NCBI RefSeq assembly: GCF_002999335.1
Contig: NW_020312763.1
Coordinates: 124,001-188,000, forward strand
DNA from: Cyclospora cayetanensis
Lineage: Eukaryota > Apicomplexa > Conoidasida > Eucoccidiorida > Eimeriidae
Direction of reading: 5' to 3'
Length of the DNA stretch: 64,000 bases
In this document: piece by piece, positions 57,280-64,000 of the stretch
How positions within the stretch are numbered: position 1 is the stretch's first letter
How the letters are laid out: each line of letters starts with the position of its first letter
Made by a program: the position numbers and the translations under genes
The notes under the pieces: generated by a model
The model's database searches: none
The model's input: only the letters and a program-made list of their open reading frames with translations
Told to the model about the DNA's origin: nothing

Positions 57280-60200
57280 TCAAACATGCGCTGTCGCATC
57301 CATAGCTGCATAATCATGATGGGAGGTCTCACTGCTCTCTGACGACTTGCTGGCAAAGGAAAGCGGTTGGCCTGGCTGCTTCCTTGTCTGAACTTCCGAG
57401 CTCCTTTCGTGACGGCGCTGATGCTGAGATGCAAATTCCGCTTCCGAGCGCCCAGCACCCCCTTCACGAGCGAAGGAGGGCATAAATGGTAACTTCTGTT
57501 TTTTGTAGTCGAGCATGAGACTTTTGACGCTGGCCGCGGGCTCTTTCGATCGGGCAAGGTGCTCTCGGAATAGTGCAGGGATAAGCGAAAATGGAGTTAC
57601 TCGGCGCCACGGCACAAACGGATGGCTCGGAAATGCTGAAGTTGACATGTAATCCTCTTCCACAGGCCTAACCCAGTCGCGGACCTGCAAATACAACCGC
57701 CACGTCCCGAAATTCCATGTATCGGTAGAAAAGGAACTGAATGAACTATCCCATAAAAGCAGTCCACCGTGATGGCCACGAGGCACAGTGAAGTCGGCTA
57801 CGCAGGAAGCATATTTTGAAAGTATCCACAGCGATCCTTTGTTACGGGGAATCTTACTTTAGGTAGGAATGGTGTTACTAACAGGAAAGCAGCTCCCATT
57901 CCCAATAAGGCGGCACCGAGATTTCTCATATTTGGTGACTGCTGCATCGATTCCCACTTAATGTCAAAATGCTGGCAGGCTACAAAACCAAGTTCACACA
58001 CACTGGCGTTGAGTACAGTGAACAGAGAAACAGCAATCGTCGTTCTCTCTTGCTGTTGATTCTACTCCGTCGGCGTTAAGCATCGGCCATTTCGGTAAAG
58101 TGACACATTAATGAGTACGACAGTACAGGGTAGTTTAGGCACTGCTTTATGGGGGGAGCACTGTACTACCTTTTCCCCAGGTGTTACTTACCATCAACAA
58201 TTGAAACTAGCATGACGACAGGCACGAGGTGCTTGATGCATACACACCAAAACGTTGATGGACGGAATATGAAAAACGGCTTCGTTAAGCATCCACAAAA
58301 TAGCGTTGGTATAACACCTAGCACAGATGTGCCACCAATGGTGTGCTGTGGAAAGAACAGAGTGACTCGCGAGATCTCGTTGCCCAGATCCTGCACGCCA
58401 CCTAGATACAACGCCAGGAAGCGTTCCTGAAAATACACAAGGGCCATCACAGTTGCATGAAGCTCCTGTACACGCTTTTCCGGAGTGGTATCCGGAACCT
58501 GTTTCACGGAAAAGGAAAGTCGTCGAGCTAGCAAGAACTGCAGCACCAGCGCCTGCACTGGTTACTGCTGGCCCGTCCGCTACCCACTTCTGCAGCATGC
58601 AACGCTAGGGCCAAGCTTATAATAGCGATCGGAGCCGACTGCGGGAAGCATTGGTACCAACGATAAGTGCAAACTTTAGAGTAGATTGCCCCAAAGCGAT
58701 GAAATGAAAAGCAGGCACTAAAAAGCACACCTTAAAAGTCTTGGCCTGTGAGTCGGGATCTTTGACAAGCAGGGCCACGACAATCGCAATGACGGCGTTA
58801 GCGAACACCATTATCCAAATTGGTAAGAAGGCAGTTTCCTGGTGGCAGAATACTGCAATGATGTACGATGCCCCCACGATGAGGCAGAGTCCACCGAAGA
58901 GGATACATGCTGCAATGAAACCCGCCACGTGCACTCTACATTCCTAAAACTCCAGGGCACTCTCTCATGAGCAATGTGTAGAGAACCGCGAGATGCCAGA
59001 ACACTTCAGTTTATTCAAGAGAAAACCTATGAATGCTAAATGGCAATAAGCCAGAAGAGAGCCCAAATGTTCTTGAGTTATAAAGCGCTCGCCTGCTACA
59101 TCGAAACGATTTCTCGTAGGCTGGTAAGCTTACCTTTGAGACCCACGACCTTTGATTGTTGCTGAAACCCCATTACCCAGCCGACATAGAAAGTGGTACA
59201 GAGAACAGAAATTGGAACAAGAAGCCATTCTACGATGTACACTATGTACTCCAACCTCTGAGCACACGTGACAACAAGAATAGGTAGCGTGTCATGAGCG
59301 GAGGCCTGGAGAGGCAAAAACAGCTTACGCGGCAACAAAAGCACACCGATGGCTACTGGCTGAAACATATAGACAGTGCTCCGTCGAGGTGCAACTATGT
59401 AGACTCACAACTTGTTGGTTGTTGGCGCAGAAGGGAAGAGAGATGCAGTAACAAATGATTACAATCACGGTGCTTGTGGCCCGCCGCCAGTTGTTGTTGA
59501 TAACACGTGACTCCTGAGCCAATAAAACGTGCACAGTTTCAAAAAGTATTCTAGTTATCCACAAATGTAGTCTGATCACATCGAAGGCAGCAGACTGCCT
59601 CCATGAAGCATTGGTTCAGTCCCCTCCGGTTCACTTTGCATGCGTTGAACAGATAGTCGCACGGTTGATAAAATGTTTACAACAGGTAACGCACTAGGAC
59701 AGCATTGAATACTGAATGAACTGCGATGGCTGCAACCTGAGTGTTGATAAGGAAAACGCCGCCGTAGAAAAAGAGTCCAAAGAGCTGCAAAGAAGGCACA
59801 GAATCAGAAAAACACATGCCACAACTACTCCCGCCGAAAATTCGATCTTCGGAAAAAAGCCGTCCAGAACGAAGTAGCGCGACGGCAGCGAAACGCAGCA
59901 CAGTTCTCTAGTAAAGCGGCAGTCCGCAACTGACAAGGCGTTGCAGCAAGGAGGTAGTCCCTCGAGCGTCTCCATCTGCGAGCGCAGGGGACGCCCTGCA
60001 GCTAGCAGTGCAGAGCTCACAGCAGGCGTCACGAACATCCGTTCCAAAAACTTACGTAGGGTGAAGACACTTTTTCGAATGCAGCAGGAAAAACTACAAA
60101 GTATGCAGGGGCACTGCCCGTCTTCCTCACAATATCGACCAGCGGAATATCAGTTACTGCCTGTAGCATGCAAAACGCAACAGTAAGTCCGTGCCATAAC

Positions 60201-63200
60201 GAGGAGTTTCCATGCACAGCCACAAAGCAAGCGATAAGGGGCCTCATGAGCTGCAGCAACCTAACAGACACGAAGAAGAGTGCTACTTCTGAGGCGGGTA
60301 GACAAGGCAAAGCCATCATTATGTGGCATTATAGAGCGCCAGAAGGCTCCTCTGATTGGCCGAACAGACAACTGGAAGGCCATTCACGAGTGCGCTACTG
60401 GGACATACCTGAAGGTTTCCAACAATGGAGAGCAGAGACACAAAAGGGACAAAAGCCATCACGAATTCAAGGATGCATGTATAAAGGCCGCCTGGGTACG
60501 TGTTGAAGCCGATCCTGTAGTGGACAATGAACGCAATCGACGATAAAAACCAAAGGGGCTTTGCGTGACGAGTACACTGGCACAATACGAGTACGTGCTG
60601 CCATGAAGTGCACAATATTGGCGGATATATTTCTCCCAGTTAAAATTTGTGTTATTTCAATTTCTAAGCATGGCAACAGGAGGCCACATGATCCAGAAAA
60701 ACTCTACATACAAAGAATGCCATTACTGACTTAGTATAGCTCGTAATTGTGCCAATAATGCAGCATCCAAGACATAGATCCTGGCAGATATGCCGAACTA
60801 GCGAAGCAGAATAAGCTGCATCAAAGAAACCGTGGATGAGTGGCCGCCAGTCGAAAGTCGCAGTTACAGCTGCGGCCACGTGCACGCCGCCATCTGCCCC
60901 GACGAAGAAGGATACAACGGCAAGCGTGGCGCAGAGGACCATCGCAATGATCATAAGAATGGACGATGCTGCAGCGAAAATTCAGCGTCAGCAACAATGA
61001 TCGAGCACTGCGAACACTGTGTACGAAGCTAGGAAGCAGGCATGAGACGCTGCCGAGTTCGTACATAGGCTGGCTCGTTGCTTGGCTGACAGTGAAGTCA
61101 GAGGGAACAAATAAAGCGAAAACAAAAAGTCTCACGGAATCCCGCCTTGAACAATCCTCTCCACATATATGCGAGGATGTACAGCCATACAAAGGCAAGT
61201 GTAGCCAAGGCCTTTGGCCGCAGCAGGTCAGGATCTAAGTCCGGATTAACGGTGGACGGCTGCAATTCCTGTAAGTAGTAAAGTGTTGCCTGGGAAGAAA
61301 TATCCAGAAACAGTACCTGTCACAAGATCCTATGCTATACATAGAGCAAGAAACAGCTGCGTGTTTTGACTTGGGAATATTGCGCATTTGCTTCCATTGC
61401 TGACACCCAATAAATGACCCTTCCATCACACGAGAGAACCAGAGCCCCCTCTACGTAAAATGATCAGTGCACAAGCCTTGGTTTGTAAGAGGCAACTACT
61501 TGCCAAGAGGTTGCTGCTTGCCAGGCAATGGTGTATGTTCAGCTTTTAGCGGATACCAAAGCGTGGACCCGTAACTTTAGCGCGCACCTTGCCCGTAGGC
61601 GAGGCAATGCAGACACTGGCGTCGGGAACGTAGGAACAAAGTACACCGTGCCCCGCTGCGTTGCAATCCATGCTCTTTCCATGAAAACTGTTACAAAGCT
61701 CCATGTCGCTCACTGTGACTTGCCACGGCTGAGGCCTAGAGAAGCTTGAAAGGAAGTAAATTAAAAGTTGGCTGCTCACGACTGCGGAGAAAAACTCGCA
61801 CGGCAGAACACAGCCGGAGAGAAAACGTGTACTGCCAAGCGCACCCTAACATGGAGCCAATGAATTCCATGAAAATAAAAAGCCGCGGCGAGCGCTACGT
61901 CTCATGCCGTGCAGAGGACTGCCAGGCGACACACACTTCAGCAACTGGATAAAGTCCTTGACAGCTGAGGGCTGCTGCATGGCCTATGCATGCATCGGAA
62001 AGCACAAACTCTGCATGATCGCGCAACGGCTGGAAGTAATATTTGCTGACGCAGGGAACAGGCGGCGCACCCGCAGTGAGAATAACAAAGGAGACTGAAG
62101 TCAACACCTGCAAAATCCCTAAACCGACAAGCCATCGACTAAGCTGCGTATTTTGCTTGATAGCCGCTCCACGGAGGAGATTTCCAAGCACGAGCTGAAG
62201 AAAAGCGAGCACGTAAACACGGAAACCAACACCGCAAGAGAGCTAGCCATCAGCGAGATCTTGCTAATCCCGTAAGGCCCCGACTAACGCGCAAGCCTCA
62301 GACATCCATGCCAACGGCCCAACAAGCATGAAACGCGAGGGAAGAGTGGCAGAAGTGGTGTCTTTTAGGAAATCAAAGGGCACACGGAAAGAGACGTTAG
62401 ATGACCTGAGCTCGTGTGTCTGTCTGGCACACCTCGAGCTGCAGAGTCGGTAATCCGACAGTGAACAGGAAAAGGAGGTATGGCAGGAGGAACATTGAGC
62501 TCCTCCATATTTGCAATTGTTGCCAGTACGTCGTAAAATTGGACGCCCCCACCACCGCGCCGAAGAGCGTCGAATACACCAGCGTGGTTGACGTATACCA
62601 GCCGCGTTTCCTCTGTCTCTGCAGCCAACTCTGCCACTGGTTTTGTGTTTCTGCCTCAGGGGTTCCATACAGAGCGCCTGCTTGCCCTCCAGTCTGCGGA
62701 ATAACAGACAGGGTGGGGCCTGGCGCTAGCTGCTGCTTGAGTGACGACCACTCAGGCTGACCGTCCCCTCCGTCTAGCCTAGGTCTTGCTGAGGGGTCAA
62801 AAGACTGGGGATAGCGGTAATAAAAATCGCCCTCCGTCAACAAAACTCCGTTTTGTTCCTGGTAATCCAGCGCCTCAAGCTGGACACGCAACAGTTCATG
62901 TTCATCCATCTTGTTTTCCATTCGCACCTGAACAGGGCGAGAAAAAAACATGCAAGCCCGAGTGCAAGATCGCACTCTAAACATTGCAACGTCGACAGTC
63001 GAGCTACAGTTGATGCCGTGTATGAAAATCCTTCATACATCATGACGCAATCTGCGTAATTTAGCGTACTGGAAGTGCATGCGCCCCGCCTTGGAAACCA
63101 GCGAGCCTGTCGCATGATAGGTGCATGCGCGAGCATTCCCTCGCAAAGAGATTATCAAGGCCACAGGAAGCATCACTGAGCGGTGCTGAAGACGGCACGA

Positions 63201-63570
63201 ACCTTCTGTGTGAAGAGCGGAGAATGCCTGAATGCGTGGGCTTCGTGGTACAGCTGCCGCCGCAGTTCATGTGGCATGTCAGCCATTGAAGCTGCCGCTG
63301 CCAGTTCTCTGGTGACATCTTCAGGACCTGAAATCAGCAGAAATGCCAAGCACCCAATTCAGATGCAAGCTTCCAGCAGCAAGGGGAACAACTGAATGCA
63401 TGCATCGTCCAAGAGCCACCTACTGAACCTTCGCTTAAAAGAGTACGCATACCAACGGTCCCGCCCTCAAATAAGCGTTCTAGCGCACACACGATAACTT
63501 CCTTCCAAACAAAAAAATAAATCGCCTTAAAACTAGCTACGAAAGCCTCCGTTATCGAGGCAGACGTCAT
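57280..63570 (-). CDS. Neurotransmitter:sodium symporter (SLC6/SNF)-like transporter, 16 exons
   Basis: Minus-strand exons: 63570-63453, 63327-63203, 62927-62433, 62194-61935, 61735-61588, 61259-61136, 60968-60727, 60597-60409, 60160-60056, 59784-59695, 59513-59409, 59305-59134, 58933-58731, 58498-58192, 57979-57858 and 57684-57280. All phases agree and give 1,069 residues, against about 600 in typical SLC6 proteins. A hydrophilic N-terminus of about 190 residues precedes TM1 (FGAVVGASNFTTYW) and TM2 (MFLLPYLLFLFTVGLPTLQL), matching the family's RFPYL...FLIPYLIFL.GIPL.FLE block. TM5 is ALATLAFVWLYILAYMWRGL. TM6 has FFDAAYSASLV and IGTITSYTKS (family: WIDAATQIFFSL, SSYNKF). TM8 is preceded by GSAPAYFVVFPAAFEKV (family: GPGLAFIVYPEA). 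The tail is charged and hydrophilic. Substrate unknown; amino acids or related amines would be the family expectation. Confidence 0.88.
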
Positions 63571-64000
63571 GGCTGTGCATCATGAGCCGACACCTACATC
63601 CACAGTTGCGAAGATGGAGAAATAGACTGGTTTGAACACTGTATATGCTAACCCTGCTCCTCTAATCACGCCGAAAAACAGACTTGAGGCTGTCTCGACA
63701 TTTCGAATCATGCTACACTACAGAATGGAGAGGTTCAATACGCATAAAAGCCTCATTTCTGCACAACACGAAGACCCCCAAGAAGTCCGGCTGCCTCGGG
63801 TCTTGGCAGAGCTGCATATTCCCCATTAATAAGAAAAAGCCACTCCCCCATTTCCGGAAATGGAGGGTATCATTAACGCAGCCACATCCTTGGCTTTACA
63901 CTGGGGGCCTAAGCATCCAGTAGCGAAACACAGGTACACCCCAAAGCAAGAGAGAAATCGCAGCCTCACCACTCTCATCGCCTTGCTCTCCCGCCTGGAC
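63571..64000. other. Upstream region of the symporter-like gene
   Basis: Should hold its promoter and 5' UTR. Only chance-like short + frames (65 and 79 codons) are present. Nothing else recognised. Confidence 0.4.

Overview
The window looks like nuclear DNA of an apicomplexan of the coccidian type, most probably Eimeria or a close relative. The evidence is compositional and architectural: intron-rich genes with gt..ag introns, intronic TACA/TGTA/TG/CT microsatellites and CAG-coded glutamine/alanine runs packed into one gene and almost absent elsewhere, and decayed Ty3/gypsy (chromovirus-like) retrotransposons. The species call is an inference; no tool or database was used. Exon chains below were read by hand from splice sites, reading-frame phase and family motifs. 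'Phases agree' means exon lengths add up to an open frame through every junction.

Layout. 1-3.07 kb: a decayed Ty3/gypsy element (zinc knuckle, DTG protease, part of RT, integrase, chromodomain-like tail). 5.2-19.1 kb: one very large, more than 20-exon gene on + for the cytoplasmic 5'-3' exoribonuclease XRN1, carrying nearly all simple repeats of the window. 19.1-24.4 kb: no gene recognised. 24.4-25.7 kb (+): a four-exon gene for a membrane-anchored glutaredoxin-like protein with a CKYC site. 27.0-30.1 kb (-): a four-exon gene for an unrecognised Cys/Ser-rich protein. 30.4-31.3 kb (-): a three-exon FHA-domain gene. 32.5-35.3 kb (+): an unrecognised multi-exon gene whose joins are only partly solved. 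35.9-41.5 kb (+): a three-exon gene for a basic, Ser/Pro-rich protein of about 1,768 residues. 41.5-46.4 kb: no gene recognised. 46.4-47.1 kb (+): a two-exon centrin-like EF-hand gene. 47.9-50.4 kb: a second decayed Ty3/gypsy element of the same family as the first. 54.1-56.2 kb (+): a seven-exon vacuolar iron transporter (VIT family). 57.3-63.6 kb (-): a 16-exon neurotransmitter:sodium symporter-like membrane protein of 1,069 residues, converging tail-to-tail on the iron transporter gene.

The genes do not form a pathway; they are independent eukaryotic transcription units. The most unusual things are the membrane-embedded glutaredoxin-like protein, the symporter with a rewritten TM1 signature, the intronic repeat architecture of XRN1 (a minisatellite whose units each carry a splice-acceptor-like sequence, and complementary microsatellite arrays in introns 11 and 14), a twice-used LLAxLGV peptide in the XRN1 tail, and two degenerate copies of one chromovirus-like family that can be aligned with each other. 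I did not find a prokaryote-style defence system, CRISPR array or gene cluster.
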